Positions 34,407-49,568 of a DNA stretch of 64,000 nucleotides are shown piece after piece (position 1 is the first letter of the stretch; each line of letters starts with the position of its first letter). Position numbers and translations under genes: made by a program. Under the pieces are notes generated by a model, which worked only from the letters and a program-made list of their open reading frames with translations, had not been told where the DNA came from and did not search any database. This DNA is from Strobilurus pachycystidiatus (lineage: Eukaryota; Basidiomycota; Agaricomycetes; Agaricales; Physalacriaceae). The DNA is taken from positions 1,054,001 to 1,118,000 of the forward strand of contig JAHLMK010000007.1 of assembly GCA_019915135.1 (NCBI GenBank), written 5' to 3'.

Positions 34407-36408
34407 ATGCAGGCTGCGGTCCAGCCGATGCACTCGACGATGCTCAACCAGTATTCACGCCAGCCACCCAATGGCGTCAGTTCATCCACTGCGGGTCCCA
34501 GTGTCCTGCCTACGCCTCCGGTGGGCACCCGCAAGCGAAAACGGGCCCAGCAGGTCACCATCAGCTACAGCGAGGTCCAGGAAGTCGACACCGACGGCCG
34601 CCTCCGCGACGTTATCATCATCGAGGACACTCCGCCTCCAACCATGTCACCCGCCGCTTCTCTCAATGGCGGCTACTCTGCGTCCTACCAGCCCCCACTC
34701 TACTCCGCGCCTATACGCACTCGGGCGCGGGCTGCTGCCGAGGCTCAGGCGCTATCGGCGAGCACATCGTCCACCATACTGGCCCCACCAGCCAAGAAAC
34801 GGAAACGAGACGGCGAGGAGGTCCGTGCACTGCCAGGCAAGAAGCCGCTTTTGAACACTCAGCATGGCGCGGCGTCATCGCACACCAAGGCCTGGGATAC
34901 GCGGGCCGCCGCCACATCCGACGATGTGAGTTGCGCCCATGCCAATCCTCTCCGTACATGACGTGTTAATGGTGTTTTTTTCCGGGTCCAGACTCCCAAG
35001 ACCGCCGTCTCGTGCGACGACAAGGAGGGGCACTATATAGTCGTGCCCAATGACCTGATTTATCGGCGTTGTACGTCGCTTTCTCCCCCCATTGGTACCA
35101 TCACTTGACCTTGGCCACAGATCGCACCGTGAAGCTTCTTGGCCAGGGCACTTTCGGCAAGGTCGTCGAGGCTGTAGACACCGAGACTAACAACAGAGTC
35201 GCCATCAAGATCATCCGCGCCATCCAGAAGTACCGCGACGCAAGTAGAATCGAAGTGCGCGTGTTACAACGACTCAAAGAACGCGATCCCCTCAATCGCA
35301 AGTAAGTCAACCCTCCTTCGCGATTAGCGTGTCGTTACTCATCCTCTGTGCTCGCAGCAAATGTGTCCATCTCGTGCATTGGTTCGACTACAAAAACCAC
35401 ATATGTCTGGTTACCGAACTTCTAGGGATGTGTGTGTACGACTTTTTGAAGGAGAACGAGTTTGCCCCTTTTCCTCGCCATCATATCCAGTCTTTTGCAA
35501 GGCAACTGCTGGGGAGTGTCGCATGTAGGTTTCGATTTCTGATGTTGTGATTTACATTCTGACTGACTGACTGACATTTTTGACATGCAGTTCTACACGA
35601 CCTCAAGCTCGTTCACACCGACTTAAAGCCGGAGAACATCTTGCTTGTCCACAACGATTTCAAGACAATCAACGTTCCAGTGCCGGGCAAGGTCGGATCT
35701 TCCCAAGGTCTCTGACGACGCCATGACCCTGACGAAAATTTCAGCGAAACGCGCCGCCGAAACCTAAACGTATCTTACAATCAACCGACATACGTCTCAT
35801 TGATTTTGGATCCGCTACCTTTGAGTCAGAATACCACTCCACGGTTGTATCCACCCGACATTACCGAGCGCCCGAAATCATTCTAGGTGTGTCATATCTG
35901 ATTCTCAAGTGTCTGGTGTCTGAACAATCTGCGTAGGGCTGGGCTGGTCCTATCCATGTGACGCATACTCCCTCGGGTGCATATTGGTTGAGTTTTTCAC
36001 CGGTATTGCGCTTTTCCAAACCCACGACAACTTGGAGCACCTTGCTATGATGGAAATGGTCATGGGCAAGATGCCCGAACGGTTTGCCAAGCTGGGAGCA
36101 CGCACGAAGCCGGAGTTCTTCAAGGAAGGGTGCAAGCTTGACTGGCCGAAACCCAAGGCAACGCGCCAGAGTAAGAAGGATGTTCGTGCCACGAGATCAC
36201 TTGCGGTCAGTATCTGACAGTCTTGTCGCGGTGGTCACCTTATACTCAACAGAGTTTCCAGGAGGTCATACCACAGAACGATCGATGCAACCAACAATTC
36301 TTGAACCTGGTGCAGAAACTGCTGGCGTTCGATCCTAGTCAACGCATCTCAGTCCGGGAGGCGCTGAATCATCCGTACTTCTCCTTGAACGTCCAGCCGG
36401 AGATATAG
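34407..36408 (+). CDS. LAMMER (CLK) dual-specificity protein kinase
   Basis: Nuclear kinase of the CLK/LAMMER family (yeast Kns1, fission yeast Lkh1) that phosphorylates SR-type splicing factors and other targets. A disordered N terminus with basic clusters ([22 protein letters not shown]) suggests nuclear import. The kinase domain has [21 protein letters not shown], the diagnostic catalytic loop [33 protein letters not shown] and [11 protein letters not shown]. The name motif is at 36035-36058, EHLAMMEM, one residue off the usual EHLAMMER. The domain closes with [20 protein letters not shown]. About seven exons, stop at 36408. Start taken at [13 protein letters not shown] (34407); an upstream in-frame ATG at 34254 would add 51 residues. 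Confidence 0.92.
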
Positions 36409-37014
36409 CATACCTCGTACTCGACTGCCCTCCTCCCAACGGCTGTCGACCTCCTGGCTTTTGGATAGATGCCCAAGACGGCGGATCTCTAGAAAACGCA
36501 CGAGTACTATGCTCGATGTCACACTATAATTATCACTGCATCCACATTTTTACAACGCACTCCTTTGCTATTCGGTTTTTGTATATCCTCCTTTCTTACT
36601 TCTTTTTATGATCTTCTAGTTCCAGGTGCATGTTTCCCATTGTCTGCTCCAAATTGTGTAACAACAGCTAGCATTAGTATGTACAACTTTGATCCACACT
36701 AAAGGACAGCTAGTAGAGCCTACGCCGCCACGTATTAATGTGCATCATCTTGCAAGGTACGTGCAGCCGGACGATTGGATGGTGTTGACGATTGACGGTG
36801 ATCAAACCCTGCTCCAGCCCGCTGTGCCGCATCTGCAAGCCCACCTGCTGTCGGTGCACCGAATATGAATGCTTGGACAGATTATCGACATAGGCGAGAG
36901 CGAATCTGGACGCGCGCTTCTTCTGAAGAAGATCGATTGCATACGTCACATTCACCTGGCTGTCTCTCTTCCACCATCACGCTCCTTTACGCGCCGCTCG
37001 TTACGATTGCTGCC
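36409..37014. other. Intergenic, no gene seen
   Basis: 3' flank of the LAMMER kinase, with AT-rich stretches near 36520-36660, and the promoter of the aspartic protease. Confidence 0.4.
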
Positions 37015-38730
37015 ATGCAGACGTTCTGCGCCATCTCTTTTCTTCTCTCGACGCTCTGCACGTTTGCGCAGCCCACATCGCGCTCTGTCGACGCCGGCTT
37101 GCTGTCTCTGCCCCTCGCCCCTTCGCACCGCGTCGATGAGCTGGTCGAGCCAATCATCGTGCGTCCTCGTCGTGTCTGTGTTTCCTGTGCACTGATTGAA
37201 CGCAGCTACATCAACAGCATATCAACCGAGGTATCCAGCGCCTCTTGTTCACACAGGGACAGCCGCTGCTGTTAAATGCCGACCTCCTGCAGCGGCTATT
37301 GCATCGAATTGACGTGTCTTCTGTCTTTCTACGCAACAAGCAAGTCCATCATGATCATCTGGACATCCAGTAAGTAAGCCGGTTACCGCACGTCATCCAG
37401 CATACTGACCGGGCATGCAGAGCTGAAGATGTTGGCTGTCAGTGTCGCCCTCTCCCAATCATGATCTGGTCCTGACAACGACGTGTAGATTATGGGCCTC
37501 TGCAGATAGGAACGCCGCCAAAAACATTCCAGCTTCTCATGGACTCAGGATCGGCGGACCTATGGGTTGGCGCAGAGGACTGTCAGTGTGATGATGGTGG
37601 CTCGTGTGTATGTTGACCCAGCATTGTTCTACTTCTTCTCGGTCTTTTCTGAGTCATTACCAAGGGCCCCCATCAGTTCCTCGGGCCAACGTCTAGCTTC
37701 ACATTCAACGCTAGTGACGAGACCTGGGGTGTTTGGTACGGCACTGGCGCAGTATCCGGCCTTCTCGTTCGGGATCAAGTCTCGATATCTGGTGTTACCG
37801 TTGATAAACACGCCTTCGGCGTAGCCCAGAACGAGAGCAGTGAATTTGTTGGGTGCGACTCTGTCATCTCCAAAAAGCCGCGAGAATCCTTACCAGTGCG
37901 GAGCAGAAAGGACATCCCGTTCGATGGAATTCTTGGACTGGCGCAAAGCGTTCGTCCTTTGACTTTTACTGAACGATGCATGCTAGATTTGTCTTAGGCA
38001 GCGTCGCGTCAGTTGACCCCGACATTTCTTGACGCACTCAAGTCGAATGGGCACATCAATGAGACTATCGCGTCCTACAAGATACCTCGGCAGAAGGACG
38101 GAAAGAATGACGGCGAACTTACACTGGGTGGCCTGAACCCAGACCAATACGATTCTTCCTACATGGTCACTGTCAGCAGCGTGAACGAGCGAGGATTTTG
38201 GGAAGTCCCAATTGACGATGTCAAGGTGAACGGCGTAAGCTTAGGCTTCAGCAATATCTCTGCAATTCTGGACACTGGTGCTGTGCGTTGCTCTACAGTT
38301 ATGGCTTTCGAGGTGTTGATACTGACTGGAATTCAGACACTCGTCATGGCCCAACCGCAGTACATTTCTGAGATGCACAAGTCCATACCACACTCTCGCT
38401 ACCATCAAGATGGAGGGGCGTGGATTTTGCCTTGCAACACTTCCGCTTTGATCTCTGTCGCGATTGGAGGAAAAGACTTCTCCATCAATCCCCTTGATAT
38501 TGCTTGGGTACCTATAAATGATGAAGGCGAGTGTCTGTCTGGCCTTTCGGAGAGTAACGTTGTCATCGAAGGTCCAGAAACGTGGCTAGTAAGTGAATTC
38601 ATTGTCCCAAACATCTCGTTGAGAGCTGATGGTTATCTATACTTTCCAGCTAGGCGATGTATTCCTGAAAAATGTCTATCTTAGCACCAATCAAGACACG
38701 AAAGAAGTGACTCTTGCACGACTATTATGA
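37015..38730 (+). CDS. Secreted pepsin-like aspartic protease (A1 family)
   Basis: Extracellular or vacuolar A1 peptidase made as a pre-proprotein. Start at 37015 with signal peptide MQTFCAISFLLSTLCTFAQP, then a propeptide of about 100 residues. The mature enzyme begins near YYGPLQIGTPPKTFQLLMDS. First catalytic site is the Asp of MDSGSADLW (DSG); the flap is WGVWYGTGAVSG; DIPFDGILGLAQS follows. Second catalytic site is ILDTGATLVMA, split by an intron. A Cys pair PCNTSA and ECLSGL is probably disulfide-linked. The end is WLLGDVFLKNVYLSTNQ..., normal for the family. The cysteine-rich loop DCQCDDGGSC near the first site is a common basidiomycete variant. About nine exons; the intron after NESSEFVG is the least certain. 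Confidence 0.88.
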
Positions 38731-39952
38731 GCCCCCCCAAGTTCACACAACCATCCATACCCTACTACTGTTGATACCACTCGTTTTGTATAGATAAAAT
38801 TTCCTCGTTGAACAGCAGGAAGAAAGGTTCTCGATTCGCGGCGTCTTGATATCTGACGGACTGGAACGAGAAATTTCTGGTCAACGTTAACGGACATGTC
38901 GACGACGGGAGTGATGAAAGCTCGCAAATCTTCCTCACATCAATCCTTCCGCATTTAGCGGCCTGTTCATTTCTCGACCTTGGTAAAGTCGGGACCGCGG
39001 GCGCGACGCTAGAACACCACAGTGGCCTCCGCCGTCCTGTATTGAACACATCTGGGATCTCTGTTTAAGATTTCCATCGCTCGACTCTTGGACCTCGCCT
39101 GGGCACATGCCATCGGTTCGTACTAGGTCGCAGGCTGGCGACTACGAAAGTGATTTCCCACAACAAAAGACACCCCTCAAACGTGCAATTCAGGTTTGTT
39201 ACTCTTGCCATTCACCCTCATCTTCACCTTGACTCGAAAGACCCCCAAGAGTACTCGATCGGCGACTGTCATCGAGTCCGGCGACTTTTGGGGGTGGTCC
39301 CGAGAGTCTAATCTTCGCCACCCTTGCGAGTCGCGACGGTCGTTACGACACTTTCCTCGGTGGTAACGGGCTCGCTGAATGCACCAGTGCTCCCATCAAC
39401 TGCACTGCTCCCATTCAGTGCTGCGACACCGTTCATTCCTACTTTCAAATTCATTTGCCACCACGGTTCTGGATCATATGAACATCGTCCTCAACGACTT
39501 CAATATCCTCGCCGAATCAACTTGCGATCCCGACACTGGCCTGGGCGCTGCACATTTGGGAATGGTAGTATCATTCGGTGAATAGTTGATTCGATTTTGA
39601 CACCCATTATTCGGCAACGCAACCTGTGAGGTCCACAACCTCATTCAGATGTCGGACACCTTCAAATACACCTTCTGATATTCTTATAGACTGAGTCATT
39701 CTTATTGGCAGCATTGTCGTCAACTTATCAGACAAATTCGACTCGACGAAATCTTCGCTCCGTTGAGGCAGGAACACTGGACGTATAAGCCAGGCTACGG
39801 AGCGTAGTTCAAACTTCAATAGCGGGTTCATCCTTAGAAGCAGGGTAGGATATAGTCAGTGGGATAACACAGCATCTTCAGAGTGTTCTGTTGGAAAGAG
39901 GACTTCGTACTTGGACGCCTGGACTACATCGGCGTGCTATGGCGGGCAAGAC
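38731..39952. other. Long intergenic stretch with a hairpin and a possible gene relic
   Basis: Between the protease and the first dehydrogenase. It contains an inverted repeat at 39241-39295 and, just after it, a plus-strand frame at 39302-39480 with a double-Cys stretch (INCTAPIQCCDTV) that weakly recalls a hydrophobin. No intact gene can be supported. Confidence 0.4.
39241..39295. repeat. Imperfect inverted repeat (55-nt hairpin)
   Basis: Outer arms acccccaagagt (39241-39252) and acttttgggggt (39284-39295) pair at 11 of 12 positions; directly inside, actcgat (39253-39259) pairs perfectly with atcgagt (39271-39277). The loop is 11 nt and the right side has a six-nt bulge. It is not next to a stop codon, so a terminator role is not obvious. 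Confidence 0.6.
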
Positions 39953-41085
39953 TCACGGGTTGACCAGAGTCATCCCTCCATCAACTGGAAGAATTGCGCC
40001 GTTGATGAAATCGGCTGTCGCCAAGTACGTGGCTGTCATTGCCATGTCACGAACACTGAAAGGCAAGGTAAGCCACAGTCATCTACAACCGACGACAATT
40101 TTACTCACGACCCCATTCGCAAAGCCGGCGCAGGCGCTACCCATCCGGGAAAAGTCAAGTCTCCCCTCATGCCTGGGGGAACAGCCTCGGATGGAAAAAG
40201 ACCTGGGTGTATGGCGTTGATCCGAATGGGAATCTTGCGCTGAGCAAAGTTCGTGGCAAGCTGGAGGGTGAGCTTGTCAAGAGCACTCTTTGTAATCGGG
40301 TACACGAACTGGACATGCACGTCAACATGAGCCATTTAAATGAGAGCGAAGGGTCTTACGCTGGTAACAGGAATCCACGACCGCACAGTAGAAGCAATAG
40401 AGGAGACGTTCATCACAGATGAGAGGCTGTCGCGCGCCTCAGCACCTTTGACAAGAAGTGCCTGGAATGACTTGATCATGAAGAACGGCGCGGATGAGTT
40501 GAGGGTAAACAGCTCGGCCCATCCTTCGAAAGTTTCATGGTCCAGAGGATCGCCGCCACTTGCAAAGGTCCCCATTTTCTTGGCGCCGAAGTCGCCATCG
40601 TGGATGACGGGGGCAGCGCTTCCGGCGCTAGAGGAACACCCATGAATACCGGTATGGTTACCGTGAACATTGACCCTCACTTGTTGACGAGAATGTCGAG
40701 TTTCCCATCCGCTTCCTCGACTTTGCGGACTGCGTCATCGATACTCTGCTGGTTCATCACATCCAGGACCAGGCTACGACGACAGTTAAGTGCGCCGTGT
40801 TTCAAGTGCGAACTATAGGCCTACGGAACGAGACTGCCGGATACGTTTTGCACAGAGGCAGCAGCTTTTTTGAGAACATCTTCGCGTCGTCCTGTGATGT
40901 AAACCTTCGCCCCATTTGTGGCGAATCCTTGTGCGATCATCAAACCTCTGCAGATTTGAATAAGACCTAAGTATAGAACGATTACGACGTTCAACATACA
41001 TGCCTGTGCCACCCCCAGTAACAAGAGCGATTTGTCCAGTAAGAGACATTGCGTCCGCACCAATGGTGACTTTCGAGTCTGCCAT
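39953..41085 (-). CDS. Short-chain dehydrogenase/reductase, copy 1
   Basis: Classical SDR oxidoreductase using NAD(P)H, about 300 aa in six exons spanning 1,133 bp from the ATG at 41085. Cofactor fold: QIALVTGGGTGIGLMIAQGF (TGxxxGxG split by an intron) and YITGRR. The NNAG motif is completed across an intron at LDILVNNAGSA. The catalytic Ser is in VMNVSSIAST, and Y-x3-K is in FVYPITKSALDK. C-terminal end is FINGAILPVDGGMTLVNP. Substrate unknown. The protein and exon layout match copy 2 (42047-43179), and both loci have exactly the same length, so they are tandem duplicates. Upstream sequences of the two also resemble each other (gctcctttt near the start). Confidence 0.88.
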
Positions 41086-42046
41086 CTATGACTGCTGATT
41101 GAGCAAAGGAGTTGAGCTGACCTGCCATTGTAGATCGCTCCTTTTGAGGGCAATGAACTCAGACGTGCTGCTAGCGATAGATGAGACCGTTTCTCAGCAA
41201 CATAAACAGACGATTAATATTCCGAGACTCGGACTTCCGCTTTACCCTTGCTTAGACTATCAGTACACATGGTATCATTAGCGTGATTCCAAAGCAAGAC
41301 AGGATTCCGTCGGGCTGCCCTCGGGCTTGGTAAGTATGAATGTCCCTTGGCTTGGTAAGTATGTACCTTATGTACTTGGCCTGGTAAGTATTCAGTTGGT
41401 GCTCGGGGATTCCCGACAGAATTCTAGGCTTCGTAGTTGAACGTTGACTGTTGTATGTCGAAGTTTGAAGCTATGATCTAGGCAGAATCGGAGTCAACCA
41501 GAATTGCGATGGAGATTTTGAAGGCTACGTCTCGGGCGAGTCTTCGCTACGCATCTCACTCACTCTTTTGGCGCTGTCCTTCACAACATTACCGTGTTCG
41601 TTGTACTTGCCTGTGGTAGGTATCCATGACTGTATGTCTTTCAGGTCTGTTTAGTTATAAGGCGGAGGGTTCTCCTGGGACTGTACAAGTCAAACTTTAC
41701 AACCAGTTCCTTTCTGTTTCTAATTATAAGAGACTATACACAACCTGTCACCAGAGTGCTTGCCACTACACCGTCATAAATGCTCGATCGTTCTCATTCG
41801 TTGTGTTGTTGCAATTGAGTGACCAAGGGTACATCTCCGGACGCTCGGATGCTTTGCTACAACAGGTTGGACAAGGCCCCGAAGACGTACTCGATTTGCC
41901 TAAACCTTGCTGAGGTTTCTTGTTGTCGGAACAATACCCACTGTCGTGACATCGACTGCTTTTCTAGATCTCTGACGAGTACCAACGTGCAACACACATC
42001 TCCGTACAAAACCCGCTGCACTGGCGACGACGGCGCAATTCACCGT
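41086..42046. other. Intergenic between the two dehydrogenases
   Basis: Promoter of copy 1 and 3' flank of copy 2. Holds a short direct repeat at 41326-41392. No gene seen. Confidence 0.4.
41326..41392. repeat. Three short direct repeats of (c/t)TGGTAAGTAT
   Basis: cttggtaagtatg occurs at 41326-41338 and 41351-41363, and cctggtaagtatt at 41380-41392, spaced 25 and 29 nt. The unit resembles a 5' splice site but no exon is attached. Confidence 0.55.
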
Positions 42047-43179
42047 TCACGGATTGACCAACGTCAACCCTCCATCAATCGGAACCATTGCGCCATTCAC
42101 AAAATCGGATGTCGCCAGATACGTGGCTGCCATAGCTATATCTCGAGCACTGGAAGGGAAAGTGAGAAGTCACCATCGTTGTCATAAAGATGGAGACCAA
42201 ACTTACGTCGCAGGCCTTCCCGCCGGCGTAGACGCAACCAATCCGGGAAAAATAAAGTCGGGGGCTAGAAACTGCTTGGGCATTGCCTCGCTCGGGACTA
42301 TGCCTGGGCGTATGGAATTGATCCGGATGGGTATCTTGCGCTGAGCAAAATTGGTGGCAAGTCCAACGGTGAGCTTGTCTAGAGCACTCTTTGTAATAGG
42401 GTAAACAAACTGGAAAGGCGGGTCACCATCCGTGAAAAAGATGAGCAACAGGTGTTACGCTGGAAAAAGGCGTCCACGAACGCGCAGTAGAAACAGCCGA
42501 GGAGATGTTGATCACAGATGAGAGGCTGTTGCGCGCCTCAGCACCTTTGACAAGAAGTGCCTGGAATGACTTGATCATGAAGAACGGCGCGGATGAGTTG
42601 AGGGTAAACAGCTCGGCCCATCCTTCGAAAGTTTCATGGTCCAGAGGATCGCCACCACTTGCAAAGGTGGCCGATTTCTTGGCCATGAATTCGGGATCAT
42701 GTATGCTTGGGGAAGCGCTTCCAGCGCTAGAGAGAAAAATCGATCAGATCCGGAGGTCCTGAGTATGGATATCCTTTCTCACTTGTTGACGAGGACATCG
42801 AGTTTGCCATCCGTTTCCTCAACTTTGCGGACTGCGTCATCGATACTCTGCTGGTTCATCACATCCATGACTAGGCTGCGACGACAAATGAGTGCACCTC
42901 ATACAAAACGCGAACTGTGAGCTTACGGAACGAGACTGCCAGAAACGGTTTGCACAGAGGCAGCAGCTTTCTGGAGAACATCTTCACGTCGTCCTGTGAT
43001 GTAAACCTTCGCCCCATTCATGGCGAAACCTTGTGCGATCATGAAACCTCTGTGAAATCGAATCAGGCCTAAAGGCTGGTTACAACAGGATGTTTAACAA
43101 ACACTCCGGTGCCGCCACCAGTTACGAGAGTAATTTGTCCAGTAAGAGACATCGCCGTGCCCATGTTGAGTTCTGCCAT
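42047..43179 (-). CDS. Short-chain dehydrogenase/reductase, copy 2
   Basis: Tandem paralogue of the gene at 39953-41085, with the same six-exon structure and the same 1,133-bp span. Start at 43179 (MAELNMGTAMSLTGQI). Motifs: TLVTGGGTGV joined to GFMIAQGFAMNGAKV, YITGRREDVLQKAAA, VNNAGSAS, VINISSAVST with the catalytic Ser, FVYPITKSALDK with Y-x3-K, and the ending VPIDGGLTLVNP. The active site is complete, so both copies are probably functional. A 123-bp stretch in the fourth exon is identical to copy 1, while the outer exons differ much more. A TTAAAAG element lies about 40 bp upstream of the start. Confidence 0.88.
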
Positions 43180-44258
43180 CTCTGAAGAAAGTCGTATGGA
43201 AATTCATTTGTAGCTCGCTCCCTTTTAAGCCTAACAGCTTACGGGCCCGCTGGGTCGCATAAGCACGATGAGATAGTCCTTACAACTCGGCAGTGTCGTC
43301 AGGACCCGGTCGAGTATAGCACACTTCCTTTCTTCCTTCCTGGGATATCCCGAGCGGTTCGGATCGTTTAATCTTGGGACTCCTGCCGGCAGATTACGAC
43401 TGTGATGCCGAATACATGAGCTTAGACGTCCCATACCTATCAACTCGTAAACAGGTCTCGTATATAGCATGTCATCGGGAATTGCACAGGTGTATTCTTG
43501 CCAAGAGTAAGGATTATGGTCCGAGTCGCGCGATACAAACTTACCTATATGCCCTGAGATCGAGATGCTTTACAGAGGGATAGCACGCTTCTTTGAGCAT
43601 TTGGGCGTGGATACAATGCGAGTGGAATTTTCACGAGCTGTGATCATATTTAACCGCACAACAGTTCCGCCTTGAGGACTTTATTAGAGGCCACCTACCA
43701 CCAGACCTAATCGAGTCACACCGCGTCGAGCAAGGTTGAGCATATTGAGCCGAGTAAGATGACAATACAAGCATTGCTCAAGGATTTATATCCCGAGCTG
43801 TTCGGTACAGCCTTACCTATGCCCCGGGATAGGGACGCCTTTGAACGGATAGCACACTTCCCTGAGCATTTGGGCATGGCGAGTTGAATCTGTATAGCCG
43901 CCATGGTATACAGACACACACAAGTTCCGCTTTGGACTCGAGAGCCACCTACGGCCACTAGTTCAGTCACGCCACCGTGTCGAGTAAATCGAGCCGAGAT
44001 GAATTGCACTACATTTCAGATAAGAATGACAATACAAGGATCGCTGAAAGGTCTCCGTTAGTAGGAAACAAGCCTGCACTCCCCTCCACCCGAGTAGTTC
44101 ATCGAATAAATACCTACTCGTCCGTCCACGCCCTGCGGTGAAGGATGAACGAGCTAAGGATAAGAAAAGGAAGAGATGAGAGAAGCTATGAGGCCAGAGA
44201 CTTTCAGTGCTGCCGATCGTTAGAGGTGAGGAGGAATATGAAGATCAGAAAATTTCGA
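43180..44258. other. Intergenic with diverged tandem repeat
   Basis: Promoter of SDR copy 2 and 3' flank of the branchpoint-binding protein gene. Most of it is taken up by two diverged copies of a unit of about 270 bp. No gene seen. Confidence 0.4.
43540..44080. repeat. Two diverged tandem copies of a unit of about 270 bp
   Basis: Copy A starts near 43540 (cttacctatatgccctgag), copy B near 43812 (cttacctatgccccggg). Shared landmarks in the same order: gatagcacrctt, tgagcatttgggc, acagttccgcctt/acaagttccgcttt, gagccgag and gacaatacaag (43761 and about 44028). Offsets are 267-272 bp. A third, partial match (tagcacacttcc, ggatatcccgag) lies near 43316-43355. Divergence suggests an old duplication; no coding frame or known element is recognised. 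Confidence 0.6.
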
Positions 44259-46047
44259 TTAGCCTTGTTGAGCATATTGGCCTTGATAGTACGAGGCGTA
44301 GTTGGAGGAATAATCGGCGCCTGGGTAGCCTTGCTGTTGGTAACCACCTCCCCACTGCTGGCCGCCGGGAGCGCCACCGTAACCGCCGCCACCACCGTAA
44401 CCCTGTTGCTGTTGAGGCTGGGTGTTGCTAATCCAGGCCTCGGGACGACGCCACGGGGGAATATTGGATCCTCCACCAGTGATGTCATGACCAGCGGGAG
44501 GCGCAGCCCAAGAGGGCTTGTTGAGATCTACACCGGGAGTGCCGGCACTCTCGCCAAGTTCGGCCATAAGGCTCGCGTACTCTGAGTCGAAGCCGCGGGG
44601 AGGCATACCACCACCGCCGGGAGGAGGAGGAGGAGAGTTCATCATGGGGGCATTTGGATCTTTGTTGACGGTGCAGTCGCGGGCCATATGACCGGCGCTA
44701 CCACAGACGCGACAAATGATGTTGGCGGTGAAGTTACGCTGCTCTGGACAGTCGTACTTGCGATGACCTACGCCACCGCAGTTCTGGCAAATCTGGTTCT
44801 CGTCATCACGAAGGGTACCGTTGAGTGCGGCAAGCTCTCGCAGCTGGTTGCGCTTGTGGTCGTTCTGACCCTCCGGAGTAGAGGCAGCCTATATACAATT
44901 ACTTGATGAACAGAATGCGAAGTAGGGGAAAGACTCACAGTTTCGATGACTTTGTTGATCATCCTAACACAAGCAGCAACCTTCTCGTCGGATTCGGCAA
45001 GAATAAGACAGTGAAGATCCTCCTCTGCGTCATCGGCATACTGGTCGGGACGAGCCTTGCCCTCTTTGACACTGCCTTTGCCACGGATACTAATCTTGGC
45101 ACCACTCTCCCTCTCCATCTTCTTCAAACTGTTGCCCCGCGGGCCAACAAGAAGACCAAAGAAGTTGATTTCGGGAAATTCTTTTACGGGAATGTAGACC
45201 TTGTCGGAGGGACGCTGGGAGCGCTTTTGCTGCTGGTACTCGACGGGTGGGCGGAAGTTGGGATCGTTCTTCATGGCGCGGTCGACAAGCCGGATGCGCT
45301 CGTCTTCAAGTTTTTTGCGGTAGCGAACTTCGCGGGTGTTGGTCCTGCGACCGTGACCATCGTAGGTGGGGGGTGGGGAGGGGGATCTGGGCAGGACATA
45401 TGAGTCAAAGATTGCATGAGAGAAAGGACCACTGACCGCTCGCGCTCGGGAGGAATGAAATCGTTGAGACGCAGCTTGCGGTTGATTTCTTCGAGTCTAA
45501 GGTGGATGGCGTAGTTGTCGAGCTGCGACTGGGAGACGCCGGCGGCAGAGATGGCGGTTGGCAGACCGGGAATCTCAGTCTTGACTTCGCCCCATCGGCT
45601 GCGTCGCTTGCGAGGTGCATTTGGATCGACTGGAAGTGAGTAACCATAAAATGTCAGTGTTAGTATGCAGGTTAGTACGGAGTCAGCCGGGGCGTGGAAC
45701 AACGTGCAATCCAAAGGGACATCGCAAAGGCGAGCGAGCTCAGGCGGGCCGCTCTTCGGCAGGTTTACATGCGTGGACGGTCAGGCTTACCTCGTGGATC
45801 GCCCGCGGGGGTCTCGTCTCTGCCTCTCTTGCCTGGACTGTCTTGTTCTTGCGGCGCACGGGGGTACGCCGACGGAGAGGGCTGGGCTAGCCTGGGAGGA
45901 GCGCTTTCTTCTGATTGTGCGGGACCGAATCGTCGTCGATTTCCGAGGGGAACTGACAGAAAAAGTGTGAAAATTGTACGGCTCAAATGCAGCAGAATAC
46001 ATACTCTCGTTTGTGCCAGTAATCTGGCGGGTAGCAGGGCGCCACAT
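44259..46047 (-). CDS. MSL5: Branchpoint-binding protein (BBP/SF1)
   Basis: Nuclear splicing factor that binds the intron branch site in the early spliceosome. Start at 46047 ([14 protein letters not shown]); five exons with one longer intron of about 157 nt at about 45633-45789. N-terminal helix-hairpin region: RKRRSRWGE, the conserved linker [17 protein letters not shown], and [20 protein letters not shown]. The KH-QUA2 domain has [20 protein letters not shown] and [15 protein letters not shown]. Two CCHC zinc knuckles follow: [17 protein letters not shown] and [15 protein letters not shown]. The tail is Gly/Gln/Pro-rich ([23 protein letters not shown]). All family parts are present. It diverges from the XPB gene, 142 bp between start codons. 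Confidence 0.94.
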
Positions 46048-46189
46048 GCTGGATGAACCAAGAAAAGAGGAAACGAGGTGGGCGTACGAAGCTAAGAGAG
46101 ATATTCGAACTCCGCCATCAGAATCCGCTTACTTCATCTGGTCATCCAGTCAGGACGGCACCCCAGTGACTCTTTCTTCGACCACCATC
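46048..46189. promoter_or_regulatory. Divergent promoter, BBP and XPB
   Basis: 142 bp between the start codons of a splicing factor and a TFIIH helicase. No TATA box seen. Co-regulation is plausible but not shown. Confidence 0.45.
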
Positions 46190-49568
<3,379 letters not shown>

